Shown: piece by piece, positions 26,036 through 35,159 of the stretch | Layout of the letters: every line of letters begins with the position of its first letter | How positions within the stretch are numbered: position 1 is the first letter of the stretch | Notes under the pieces: model-generated | The model's input: only the letters and a program-made list of their open reading frames with translations | What the model was told of the DNA's origin: nothing | Database searches by the model: none | DNA from: Winogradskyella undariae | GTDB lineage: Bacteria; Bacteroidota; Bacteroidia; Flavobacteriales; Flavobacteriaceae | Direction: 5' to 3' | Assembly (NCBI RefSeq): GCF_013285155.1 | Contig: NZ_JABTEL010000004.1 | Location: 310,001-374,000, forward strand | DNA: 64,000 nt | Position numbers and translations under genes: made by a program

Positions 26036-26827
26036 ATGAATATATTTCAAAAAGATATAAAACTAAAAGTTGTATTTAGTGCCATGCTTATTGGTTTGGT
26101 AATGAGTTGTAGCGGAACCAAAAGTGTTATAGCTTCTGGTGTTGCTAGCGATAAACTATCTGCAAAACAAGTAATAAAGCAACACGAAAAAAGTGATGCT
26201 GATTTTAAAACGATGAACGCTAAGGTTGCGATTGATCTTATTCAAGGTGAAAAAAATCAAGGTTATACGTTTAGTTTTAGAATGGAAAAAGATCAAGTCA
26301 TTTGGTTAAGTGCTCCATTCGGGATGGCTCGTATGATGATTACGCCAGATAAAGTGAAGTTTTACAATAAGTTAGATGGCGAATATTTTGATGGTGATTA
26401 CAAATTATTAAGCGATGTTGTTGGTGTTGATCTCGATTTTAATAAAGTACAAAACATATTGCTAGGACAAGCCATTTACGATTTACAGGAAGAAGCGCAT
26501 CAGGTTTCTGTGAATGGAAATTCTTATGCCTTAAGTCCTAAAGACCAAAATGTATTGATAGAGTTGTTTTATTTAATTAACCCTTCACATTTTAAAATGG
26601 ATAGTTTGCAAATGTATCAACAGTCAGAAAAACGAATGTTACAAGTAGATTACGCGTCTTATCAAGAAGTAGATAAGCAAATTATTCCAGAAAATATTAA
26701 GATTATTGCTGTTGATAATGACGATGAAGTTATTATTACTATGGCATTTAAATCGGTATCTTTGAACGATGAAGTTCGTTTTCCGTTTAACATCCCAGCG
26801 GGCTATAAAGAAATCGTGATTAAATAA
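26036..26827 (+). CDS. DUF4292 domain lipoprotein
   Basis: A 263-residue lipoprotein. The signal ends LVMSCSGTKS (lipidated Cys). The mature part has the DUF4292 fold features (MEKDQVIWLSAPFGMARMMI, then TPDKVKFYN), related to LolA/LppM-like lipid-binding folds. It may handle lipid or lipoprotein in the periplasm, but this is unproven. Its stop codon shares a base with the start of the EnvC-like gene (TAATG). Confidence 0.83.
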   Translation: MNIFQKDIKLKVVFSAMLIGLVMSCSGTKSVIASGVASDKLSAKQVIKQHEKSDADFKTMNAKVAIDLIQGEKNQGYTFSFRMEKDQVIWLSAPFGMARMMITPDKVKFYNKLDGEYFDGDYKLLSDVVGVDLDFNKVQNILLGQAIYDLQEEAHQVSVNGNSYALSPKDQNVLIELFYLINPSHFKMDSLQMYQQSEKRMLQVDYASYQEVDKQIIPENIKIIAVDNDDEVIITMAFKSVSLNDEVRFPFNIPAGYKEIVIK

Positions 26828-28065
26828 TGACAACAAACCGTTTCTACACTACACTTATTATTGGGCTATTATTGTCTTGCACATCGCTTTTTGCACAAAG
26901 TGATAAGCAAAAAAAATTAGAGCAACAGCGTCAGCAAATTTTGAGAGAAATGAAGCAGATCAATGCTTTGTTATTTACAAAAAAGAAAGAAGAGAAATCT
27001 GCCATTACACTTATTGAAGACATTAATTATAAAGTTAATGTGAGAAAGAATTTAATAAGAATTACTAATGAACAGGCTAATTTATTAACCCGAGAGATTA
27101 ATACAAATCAAGAAGAAATTACGAGCTTAAGAACTCAATTACAAGAGTTAAAAGATGATTATGCGGCAATGGTTGTAAAATCTTATAAGAGTAAATCTGA
27201 GCAAAGTAAAGTAATGTTCCTCTTGTCTTCTAACAATTTTCAGCAAGCCTACAAACGCCTTCAATACATACGTCAATATAGAGAATACCAAAAAGAGCAG
27301 GGAGAATCTATAAAAGTAAAAACAAAAGAACTTCAAGTTTTAAACATTCAATTATCTAAACAAAAAGAAGATAAGAAGAAGCTTATTGAAGAAAACCGAA
27401 TTGCAAAACGCGAATTAGAAAGTGAACTAAAACAGCGTGAAGTTTTAGTTGCATCTATAAAATCTGACATGAGTAAATTTGCATCGCAGATTAAATCTAA
27501 GAAGCAAGAAGCAGATCGTTTAGATAAGGAAATAGACCGTATAATTGCTGAAGCAATTGCTGAAGCCAATAAAAACACAAATCAAAATACAAGTAATAAA
27601 ACAAGTTCTACCAAAAAATTTATTTTAACACCTGAAGCTAAAAAACTCGCAGCTAGTTTTGCTGCCAATAAAGGAAAATTGGGTTGGCCAGTATCTCGAG
27701 GTGTTGTAAAGGCTAAATTTGGAAAAGGTAGATCATTAACAGACCAATCTGTTGAAGTTAATAATTCTGGTATTAAGATCGCTACTGAAGTCAATAGCGA
27801 TGTTAAGGCTGTTTTTAATGGTGTTGTATCTTCAATTCATGCTATGAAATGGGGAAACCCAACGATTTTAATAAGACATGGTGATTACTTATCTATCTAT
27901 CATAACCTTTCTCAACTCTATGTGAAAAAAGGAGATCAGATTACAACGGGTCAAGTAATCGGTAAAGTCTTCAGTAATAAAATTACAGGTGAAACGCTTT
28001 TAGACTTCAGAATTTATAAAAACAATTTGAAGTTAAATCCTGAGTCTTGGTTGGCTAGGCAATAA
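26827..28065 (+). CDS. EnvC-like murein hydrolase activator (degenerate M23 domain)
   Basis: A 412-residue exported protein: signal peptide to LFAQ (residue 24), a long coiled coil (about 25-250), then a C-terminal LytM/M23 domain (about 285-412, TILIRHGDYLSIYHNLSQLY). The zinc ligands of active M23 peptidases are not preserved: the HxxxD site reads NNSGIKI and the HxH site reads YHNLS. It therefore resembles EnvC/NlpD activators of amidases rather than an active enzyme. It closes the TPR-DUF4292 operon and probably works in daughter-cell separation. Confidence 0.87.
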   Translation: MTTNRFYTTLIIGLLLSCTSLFAQSDKQKKLEQQRQQILREMKQINALLFTKKKEEKSAITLIEDINYKVNVRKNLIRITNEQANLLTREINTNQEEITSLRTQLQELKDDYAAMVVKSYKSKSEQSKVMFLLSSNNFQQAYKRLQYIRQYREYQKEQGESIKVKTKELQVLNIQLSKQKEDKKKLIEENRIAKRELESELKQREVLVASIKSDMSKFASQIKSKKQEADRLDKEIDRIIAEAIAEANKNTNQNTSNKTSSTKKFILTPEAKKLAASFAANKGKLGWPVSRGVVKAKFGKGRSLTDQSVEVNNSGIKIATEVNSDVKAVFNGVVSSIHAMKWGNPTILIRHGDYLSIYHNLSQLYVKKGDQITTGQVIGKVFSNKITGETLLDFRIYKNNLKLNPESWLARQ

Positions 28066-28079
28066 GCAAAGTAGAGAGC

Positions 28080-28592
28080 TTATTTGTCAAAAAGGGCTTT
28101 AAGTTCAGTGGCATCTGCAGGTTTCATTTTTCCTGCTAAAACTAAGCTCAATTGCTTACGACGCAAAGCAGCATCAAAACGTTGTTTTTCTAATTCTGTT
28201 TCTGGCACTAATTCTGGTACTTTTACAGGATGTCCTGCTTCGTTAACAGCAACAAAAGTATAAATAGCTTCATTGGCTTTAAGGCGTTCTCCAGACTCTC
28301 TATCTTCAATCCAAACATCAATAAAAACCTCCATAGAAGAAGAAAAAGCTCTCGAAACCTTAGCTTCAATCATAACAACACTACCTAACGGAATTGCTTT
28401 ATTAAAAGCCACGTGGTTAACAGCAGCTGTAACTACAATACGTCTAGAGTGTCTTCTAGCAGAAATACTAGCCGTTTTATCCATACGTGCTAAAAGTTCC
28501 CCTCCAAATAAATTATGTAGCGGATTAGTTTCGCTTGGTAATACTAAATCGGTTGCAATTGTTTTAGACTGTAGTGCAGTTTTAGGTAACAT
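28080..28592 (-). CDS. Acyl-CoA thioesterase, hotdog fold
   Basis: A 170-residue YciA/BFIT-like thioesterase that hydrolyses acyl-CoA. It carries the family string NHLFGGE in the form NLFGGELLARMDKTASISAR, with the catalytic Asp, and VVTAAVNHVAFNKAI. It ends 14 bases from the EnvC-like gene, in convergent orientation. A -7 promoter box lies 20 bases upstream. Confidence 0.9.
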   Translation of the reverse strand: MLPKTALQSKTIATDLVLPSETNPLHNLFGGELLARMDKTASISARRHSRRIVVTAAVNHVAFNKAIPLGSVVMIEAKVSRAFSSSMEVFIDVWIEDRESGERLKANEAIYTFVAVNEAGHPVKVPELVPETELEKQRFDAALRRKQLSLVLAGKMKPADATELKALFDK

Positions 28593-28612
28593 AAGTAATT
28601 TTAAGATTTGCG

Positions 28613-28620
28613 CAAATATA
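28613..28620 (-). promoter_or_regulatory. -7 promoter box of the thioesterase gene
   Basis: The minus strand reads TATATTTG, matching TAnnTTTG, 20 nt upstream of the thioesterase ATG. This is a plausible leader length. Confidence 0.55.
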
Positions 28621-28853
28621 AAGGGATTTTATATTGCAGATGTATGATTATAGAAAAATGCAGGAAGCTGAGGAACTTATCAAAATTCTTTAGCATATTC
28701 TCTAATTTCTATGAGAAATTTAATGAATTCGCTAAGCGTCTTTTTGAAAAAAAATTCACAAAAAGGCACAACATAACGTTAACCCCAAAAGGTTGCTATA
28801 AAGTACTGAAATTAATATCAGAAGAAAATGAATAGCTTCTACTTTGCAGAAAT

Positions 28854-29789
28854 CTATTTAAGATTTTTTATAAGTAACCATGCATCACGGTTATACTCAC
28901 TACGAATTTTAAATAATTCATTTTGAGCTTCGTTTCGAGTATCAAAACTACCGTAAACAACTTCGTGTAATCCAAAACGATTTGTACCTATTATACGGGC
29001 TTTAAATCCTTTTTCTCTTAGTTGTTTTACTTTCATTTCAGAATTTTCTCTCATTCTAAAAGCCCCAGCAACAACATGGTAATTACCACTTTGTTTTTCT
29101 AAAGATAAAGTTGCAGCAGGTAACGGACTCATTACAAAAGTAGCTTCTTGTACTTTAGCATCGAGTTGCTCATTAGCTTGCTCTTGTGCAATTTGATTGT
29201 GGTTTTCTATAGTTGAATTATAGTAAGTAGCAGCTCCTAAACCACAAAAACCAAGTAAAATAACAGCCGCAGCTGCATATTTTAACCAATTATGATTAGA
29301 GCGTTTTTCTGGTGTTAATGTAATTGGTGCAGTTTCTTCAATAGCCTCAACGGTTTCTTTGTAAACTTCTCTTGTAACTTCCGAAGAAGAAAAATGAGAT
29401 AATCCAAAAGCATCGGTCAAATAATTGATATGACTAGAAGGATTAAATTGAATTTTACCATCAGTACTTAAACCTAAATCACCAATATTCTTAAACTGAA
29501 TAGTTTCACCTTCAGATAGGTAAGATTTAATAGCTTTTACTTCCTTAGAGATATTAAGCAATGCTGCTGAATAAGGTATTTTTTCTACCTCAGCAATATA
29601 ATTAGCCAACAAGCCATCATTCTGTTGTAATTGCTCGTTAAAAGATAAAACTTTTTTAGGAGGATAGAATGTATGGGTTGTTTCGTGAATCTTTGCCGAA
29701 ACACGTTGTGTTAAAAAGGCTCCGAACTCAGGTACGGTAACACATTCGTAACGGTATAAAAGGTCGCTTATGTAAGTCTCTAACTGCAT
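28854..29789 (-). CDS. HU-CCDC81 and SPOR domain envelope protein
   Basis: A 311-residue protein. The N-terminal part (about 1-130: QLETYISDLLYRYECVTVPE, GAFLTQRVSA) is a pair of HU-like domains of the CCDC81 type. A membrane helix follows (WLKYAAAAVILLGFCGLGAA, about 168-190), then a C-terminal SPOR domain (YHVVAGAFRMRENSEMKVKQ). The predicted topology places HU-like domains in the cytoplasm and SPOR in the periplasm, where SPOR domains bind denuded septal peptidoglycan. It may link DNA or cytoplasmic structures to the division septum (inference). Confidence 0.88.
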   Translation of the reverse strand: MQLETYISDLLYRYECVTVPEFGAFLTQRVSAKIHETTHTFYPPKKVLSFNEQLQQNDGLLANYIAEVEKIPYSAALLNISKEVKAIKSYLSEGETIQFKNIGDLGLSTDGKIQFNPSSHINYLTDAFGLSHFSSSEVTREVYKETVEAIEETAPITLTPEKRSNHNWLKYAAAAVILLGFCGLGAATYYNSTIENHNQIAQEQANEQLDAKVQEATFVMSPLPAATLSLEKQSGNYHVVAGAFRMRENSEMKVKQLREKGFKARIIGTNRFGLHEVVYGSFDTRNEAQNELFKIRSEYNRDAWLLIKNLK

Positions 29790-30262
29790 GCGGCAAAGTT
29801 AGAAATTTTTATTTCCGAAAGAAATTTCGAGCGGCTTATTTATTAACATCAGATCATAGATGCAACTATCTATTTGATTTTCTTAGGATTTAATATTTAG
29901 ATTTTCTCTTTTTTTATATAAAATCAGTATCAATATCGAGTCAATTGTCCTCTTGTGATGACTTTCGAGCTGTTTTTAAAATTAAGAATATGTCTAGTTT
30001 TTTGATTATTAATCAACCCTCACTTCTTATTTTTAGATTTTCTTCATCTATATAAACTCAAAATTCTACTTGATTTATTTTAAATGAATTGTCCCGTTGA
30101 AGGGACTTTAGGGGTGTTATTTATCATTTTATTTTATAGCTTCTAAAATTATAAAGAATCAGATCTGTTTTTCTACTTATGAAATATAAAGTGTTATAAT
30201 GTTAATAATTAAATAGTTATATTCGTGTAGGTAGATTAATTCGTACAAGTACATAGTTTTCA
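29790..30262. other. 473-bp intergenic region between the SPOR gene and dprA
   Basis: Very AT-rich, between two divergent genes. I see no credible ORF or RNA gene. The string AATTGTCCCGTTGAAGGGAC followed by TTTAGGGG (about 30083-30115) resembles a common flavobacterial intergenic repeat remnant. Promoters for both genes must lie here, but no perfect TAnnTTTG box is convincing; TATATTCG near 30217 is one base off. Confidence 0.4.
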
Positions 30263-31366
30263 ATGACAGACCAACAACTCATTTACGCTCTTGCACTACA
30301 ACACGTTCCAAAAATTGGTGCTACAACAGCCAAGAAACTCATTAATCATTGTGGGTCTGTAGAAGCTGTTTTAAAAGAAAAAAAGTCTTCACTTTTAAAA
30401 ATAGATGGCATAGGTTTGGTTACCATTCAGGGACTTTTTGATAAAAACCTTCTTGAAGAAGCAGCGCAAGAATTAAGATTTATAAAAGATAATAATATTA
30501 TAGCGCATTATTTTACAGAAGATACGTATCCTGAACGTTTAAAACATTGTTTAGATGGTCCTATAGTTTTGTTTCAATCCGGCAATATTAATATAAAACA
30601 GCAACGTATTATTAGTATTGTTGGTGCGCGTAAAATTACGACTAGTGGTATTGCTTTTTGCGAAAAATTAGTAGAGGCTCTATCGCCTTTTAATCCCATT
30701 ATAGTCTCAGGTTTTGCTTACGGAACCGATATTACAGCACATAAAGCAGCGGTTAAACATAATTTGCAAACTATTGGCTGTTTGGCACATGGGCTTAATC
30801 AAATTTACCCTAAAGTGCATAAGAAATATGTTGCGTCTATTGAAGACCACGGTGGTTTCTATACCGATTTTTGGAGCACTGATACTTTTGATAGAAATAA
30901 CTTCTTAAAGCGCAATCGTATTATTGCCGGATTAAGCGAAGCAACTTTAGTTATAGAATCTGCAGAAAAAGGTGGAAGTTTAGTCACGGCAGATATTGCT
31001 AATTCTTATAACAGAGAAGTATTTGCTGTGCCAGGAAGAACAACCGATAGCCAAAGTATTGGGTGTAATAATCTTATTAAGTTTCAGAAAGCACATTTGT
31101 TATCTAATCCGTTAGATGTGCCTTATATGTTGAATTGGGAATTAGAGTCTAACAAAAAGCCAGTAATACAACAACAGCTTTTTGTAGAGTTGAGTCCCGA
31201 TGAAAAAATTATTTGTCAGTTTTTAAGGGAAAACAATAAGGAATTGTTAGATATTATTGCATTACGTTGCGAAATGCCTACATATAAATTAGCGGGTTTA
31301 CTTCTTAATCTAGAGCTAAAAGGTTTAGTGCGCCCTTTACCTGGTAAATTATTCGAAATAATCTAG
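30263..31366 (+). CDS. dprA: DNA-processing protein DprA
   Basis: A 367-residue protein that loads RecA onto incoming single-stranded DNA in natural transformation. It has an N-terminal helix-hairpin-helix/SAM-like part (KIGATTAKKLINHCGSVEAV), the Rossmann core (IVGARKITTSGIAFCEKLVE, SGFAYGTDITAHKAA, EKGGSLVTADIA) and a C-terminal winged-helix region. Full length. Whether this organism is competent cannot be judged from this window. Confidence 0.95.
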   Translation: MTDQQLIYALALQHVPKIGATTAKKLINHCGSVEAVLKEKKSSLLKIDGIGLVTIQGLFDKNLLEEAAQELRFIKDNNIIAHYFTEDTYPERLKHCLDGPIVLFQSGNINIKQQRIISIVGARKITTSGIAFCEKLVEALSPFNPIIVSGFAYGTDITAHKAAVKHNLQTIGCLAHGLNQIYPKVHKKYVASIEDHGGFYTDFWSTDTFDRNNFLKRNRIIAGLSEATLVIESAEKGGSLVTADIANSYNREVFAVPGRTTDSQSIGCNNLIKFQKAHLLSNPLDVPYMLNWELESNKKPVIQQQLFVELSPDEKIICQFLRENNKELLDIIALRCEMPTYKLAGLLLNLELKGLVRPLPGKLFEII

Positions 31367-31604
31367 AAATATTCGATGAAATACACTCTGTCTTTTTGAC
31401 TCTTTTTTCACTTAAAATACATCACACGTGTGTGTTATAATATTATCTCTGCATTTTAAAGGGATTTCTCTACACATCAACTAGTTTTTTTTGAGTATCA
31501 TTTAAACTGTAGCATTTTTGCATTGTAAAACCCAAATTTACACTGAAAAGATATTTGCCTGAGGCTAATTCTTATGTTTATAAGCTTAATAATACTCAAT
31601 ACCT

Positions 31605-34600
31605 ATGAATACAATTTTACATTTCCTATCGTCTAAAAAAACCATAACTGCTTTTTTACTTTTGTTTAGTGCTGTGTCTTTCTATGCACAAACTGTAACT
31701 AATATTTTTCCTACTCGTGTAACTACAGGTAGTAAAGTAACTATTATTGGTTCGGACTTTACTGACGGGGATCAGTCAGGTATTACAATTACTAACATAG
31801 GTACTGGTAGTAAGACGTTTGTAAGTGATACAGAAATGACTTTTAAGATTACAGCAAATGGTTCAGGTGATAGAACTGAAACCCTTTCAATAACAGGAGT
31901 CAGTGGTGCGTATACAACAATTGAATATATTGCGCCAACAAGTAAAAGTGTGGGTGATAGTAGTGAAATTAGAGTTAGAGAAGTGTATACCACTTGGGAT
32001 CAGAATGGAGATGGAGAACATTTTTGGAAATCTTCTGATTTTAGTTCAAGTGATAGTTCTACGTGGCCAAATGATAGTCATGAATTATTAGGATTTAAAA
32101 TGAGTTATGGAGGTACTATAGGTGATGTTATTTTTTCGACTGGTATTAATAATGCATTGCTTGAGACTAAATTGGCTGCATCAGGTGTAGATATTTCTTC
32201 TACAAGTACGGAGTATGTAAGTCAAGAGTTTAAAGCATATTCTACTAATGGAGTTAGTGGTAAGCCTAACTCTAACAATTATATGGGGTTTGCTGATAAA
32301 ATAGATGGTTATACAGGTTCAATAGTATTGAATAATGCGGTTAGAAAAACAGTTTATGATGTTATCATAGATGGAGATAACGGGTTAGAATTGGGTACAG
32401 GTATCGCTAATTTTAATAATCAGGCAGATATAAGGTTTTACAGTGGTAATGGAGATGTTGGTGCTGTAAATGATGGTATTCCAGATTTATTAATTACTCA
32501 AATGGCACAGCCGGGCGGTAGTGATGTTTATTATTATGCAGATGTAGATGGTAATGTTGTTGGAAGGCCTGTTAAACTTGCATTTGTTGATAATAATGAT
32601 ACTAGGTTGTATCAATGGAAAGTAGATTTTTATAGATTAGATTATTCTGCAAGTGCAACTTTTGAAACGGCTATACCAACTACAGCATCATTTGGTAATG
32701 GACAGACAAGAGGTTTTAGAATGGCGGCACTAAGTTTAGAAGATTTTGAAATTGATGGCTCAACTACTGCTGCCGCGTATCAAAATATTAATAATATTGA
32801 TAATATTAACATGGGAGCTGGTGGGTCTTCAGATATGTCTTTTATGGCTTATAACAAGTCTGCATTTGATATTAAATCTCCAGTGATTTCTAAATCTCCG
32901 GTTTCAAGATTTGTTTGTAGGTTTCCATCAAGTGAATTTATTTTCACTGCATTAGGGGGTATAGAAGGTAGTCCATCATCAGATCCGGATGAAGCTGCAA
33001 AAGAAGAAATTACTTATAGATGGTTTAAAAACAATACAGATTTGTCAGAACCGTCAAATACGCTTACCATCCCTGCTGGATTATATAGTTCAGATTTAGA
33101 AGATACTACTTATCGAGTTAGGGTTGAAAACGGCTATGGTGCTGTAGATTTACCCTTTACAATTACTGAAGGTGGTACACCCGCTTATTGGGATGGTTCA
33201 AACTGGGTTTTGGCTTCAGTTTATACAGACAATAGTATTTCTGTTCCTGATGGAGATCGTAGTTTAATAGTTACAGCTGATTATAATGACTCAGCAGATG
33301 TAGAAGGTTGTGATTGTACAGTTCCAGCAGGAAAAAATGTAACGATACCAGAAGGATATGCAATGACACTTTATAATTCACTTACGGTAGAGGAGGAGGT
33401 TGCTGCAACTACTGTAGATGGTGTTGCCGTTGATGCTATACCTGCTGCTACTTTTACTATAGAAGATGATGCTAGTCTAGTACAAATTAATGATGTAGAA
33501 AACAGTGGAGATATAAAAGTAATACGTAAAGCAGAGGGTTTACACCAATATGATTATGTGTATTGGTCATCTCCTGTTGAAACAGGTTTAGTATCAAATC
33601 TTCCAGGAGATAGAAAATATAGTTGGGAAACAAATGTAGAGAATGCTAATGGAACTCGAGGTAATTGGGTAAATGCAAGCGGTAGTATGTCAATAGGTAA
33701 AGGTTACATCGCTAGAGTTAATACAGTATCAGATGATACAGCATTATTTACTGGTAAACCAAGTAATGGCAATATTTCTTGGCCCGTTGATGTTAGTGGT
33801 ACAGGAGGTCAGGGAGAAGGAAATAGTAATTGGAATTTAATAGGTAATCCGTACCCTTCGTCTATAAATGCTTATGATTTCCTTACAGTGAATAGTGTTG
33901 ATAATGCAGTAATTGATGGGGGTGTGCATTTGTGGACACATGATTATGAAATAGCGACGACTGTTAATCAATATTATTATGAGGATTTTGGAATGAATTA
34001 TGGTAACCAGTACATTACATATAATTATACTGGAAGTTCGGATGCAAGTGCAAGTGATGTTTTAAAAATCGCTTCAGGTCAAGGTTTTTTTGTTAAAATA
34101 TTAAACTCTGCAACTTCTGCTTCTGTAACCTTTACTAACGATATGCGTCACGACGATGAAGAAGCTTATGATAATAGTGGATTTTACAGAAATAGTGAAG
34201 AAACTTTAGTTAGTACAGAAAAACAATTAGTTTGGTTAAGTTTAGCTAATGAAAATAACCATGCTATTAGTACATTAATTGGGTATGTTGATGGTGCTAC
34301 AGAAGAAAAAGATAGACTTTATGATTCTAACACTAACAATGGTGGGTTTAATCTATATTCTTTAATTACTGAAGAAGATAAATTAGTAATACAAGGACTT
34401 CCATTACCATTTGTAGACACAAATACAGTACCACTAGGTATTGAATTATCTCAAAGTGGTATTTATAATATTGCTATCGCTAAATTAAAAGGAAGCTTAT
34501 TTGAAGAGCAAGAACAAGATATTTACTTAGAAGATACTTATACTAATGTGGTTCACGATTTAAGAACAGTACCTTATACATTCACTGGTGATCAAGGTAC

Positions 34601-34892
34601 ATTTAATGATCGTTTTATTTTAAGATATACAGAGCCTGTTACACTTTCTGTTGAAGAGATTTCTAATACTAACACATTTGCATATATTAATGATGCTATG
34701 TTTTATGTGAAGTCTTCTAGTATAATTGAATCTGTAGACATATATGATATAAGCGGTAAGCAAATTACCAACTATACATCTAATGAAAATAGCAATACTT
34801 TTAGTACAGAATTTAATTTTGCTAAAGGTGTTTATATAGCATCTATAAAATTAGATAATGGTAGTATCGTAACTAAAAAGCTAATAAACTAA
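31605..34892 (+). CDS. Large T9SS-secreted protein with IPT/TIG domain
   Basis: A 1095-residue secreted protein. Signal peptide to about residue 29 (VSFYAQ), an IPT/TIG-like Ig domain next (VTNIFPTRVTTGSKVTIIGS), a long beta-rich Ser/Thr/Asn/Asp-rich body with a WDGSNWV region, and a C-terminal type A sorting domain of about 80 residues (SVDIYDISGKQITNYTS, then FAKGVYIASIKLDNGSIVTK). It should cross the outer membrane through the type IX system and attach to the surface or be released. The binding target is unknown. A strong terminator follows. Confidence 0.85.
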   Translation: MNTILHFLSSKKTITAFLLLFSAVSFYAQTVTNIFPTRVTTGSKVTIIGSDFTDGDQSGITITNIGTGSKTFVSDTEMTFKITANGSGDRTETLSITGVSGAYTTIEYIAPTSKSVGDSSEIRVREVYTTWDQNGDGEHFWKSSDFSSSDSSTWPNDSHELLGFKMSYGGTIGDVIFSTGINNALLETKLAASGVDISSTSTEYVSQEFKAYSTNGVSGKPNSNNYMGFADKIDGYTGSIVLNNAVRKTVYDVIIDGDNGLELGTGIANFNNQADIRFYSGNGDVGAVNDGIPDLLITQMAQPGGSDVYYYADVDGNVVGRPVKLAFVDNNDTRLYQWKVDFYRLDYSASATFETAIPTTASFGNGQTRGFRMAALSLEDFEIDGSTTAAAYQNINNIDNINMGAGGSSDMSFMAYNKSAFDIKSPVISKSPVSRFVCRFPSSEFIFTALGGIEGSPSSDPDEAAKEEITYRWFKNNTDLSEPSNTLTIPAGLYSSDLEDTTYRVRVENGYGAVDLPFTITEGGTPAYWDGSNWVLASVYTDNSISVPDGDRSLIVTADYNDSADVEGCDCTVPAGKNVTIPEGYAMTLYNSLTVEEEVAATTVDGVAVDAIPAATFTIEDDASLVQINDVENSGDIKVIRKAEGLHQYDYVYWSSPVETGLVSNLPGDRKYSWETNVENANGTRGNWVNASGSMSIGKGYIARVNTVSDDTALFTGKPSNGNISWPVDVSGTGGQGEGNSNWNLIGNPYPSSINAYDFLTVNSVDNAVIDGGVHLWTHDYEIATTVNQYYYEDFGMNYGNQYITYNYTGSSDASASDVLKIASGQGFFVKILNSATSASVTFTNDMRHDDEEAYDNSGFYRNSEETLVSTEKQLVWLSLANENNHAISTLIGYVDGATEEKDRLYDSNTNNGGFNLYSLITEEDKLVIQGLPLPFVDTNTVPLGIELSQSGIYNIAIAKLKGSLFEEQEQDIYLEDTYTNVVHDLRTVPYTFTGDQGTFNDRFILRYTEPVTLSVEEISNTNTFAYINDAMFYVKSSSIIESVDIYDISGKQITNYTSNENSNTFSTEFNFAKGVYIASIKLDNGSIVTKKLIN

Positions 34893-34913
34893 TAGTACAA
34901 TTAGTTTAAACAT

Positions 34914-34951
34914 AAAAAAGCCCTCAGTTAAAATAACTGAGGGCTTTTTTT
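34914..34951. terminator. Strong bidirectional terminator
   Basis: A perfect 11-bp stem GCCCTCAGTTA/TAACTGAGGGC with a three-base loop is flanked by A6 and T7, so it can end both the T9SS gene (plus) and the trpS-small protein transcript (minus). Confidence 0.9.
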
Positions 34952-34981
34952 ATTTAGTATTGTGCTAAATCTAGTATTTGT

Positions 34982-35158
34982 TTACTTTGATTTTTTATAG
35001 ATTAAAAAGAGACTAACAATAGCAGTAATCATAACAGTTATGGCTAAATAACCTAACCAATCCATAGAGGTGTCGTCACTTAATAATCGTGAGATTAATA
35101 ATAATGTCATCGCTATAATTGTTAGCGCAGGGCTTAGAGCTTCTCTTTTAAATTTCAT
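34982..35158 (-). CDS. 58-residue membrane protein downstream of trpS
   Basis: A short ORF on the minus strand: MKFKREALSPALTIIAM then TLLLISRLLSDDTSMDW, a second hydrophobic stretch LGYLAITVMITAIVSLFLIY and KKSK. The two membrane helices are joined by an acidic loop, with basic ends (positive-inside). Its ATG lies one base after the trpS stop codon, and the shared bidirectional terminator lies beyond it. Position, topology and clean boundaries argue that it is real. Function unknown. Confidence 0.65.
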   Translation of the reverse strand: MKFKREALSPALTIIAMTLLLISRLLSDDTSMDWLGYLAITVMITAIVSLFLIYKKSK

Positions 35159-35159
35159 T

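Noticed and set aside
28608-28835. 75-codon ORF between the thioesterase and SPOR genes (or 63 codons from the internal ATG at 28644)
   Set aside because: The long form starts with TTG inside the thioesterase promoter; no ribosome-binding or promoter support; codon use (AGG, CTG, AAG) differs somewhat from neighbours. It remains possible but is unsupported.
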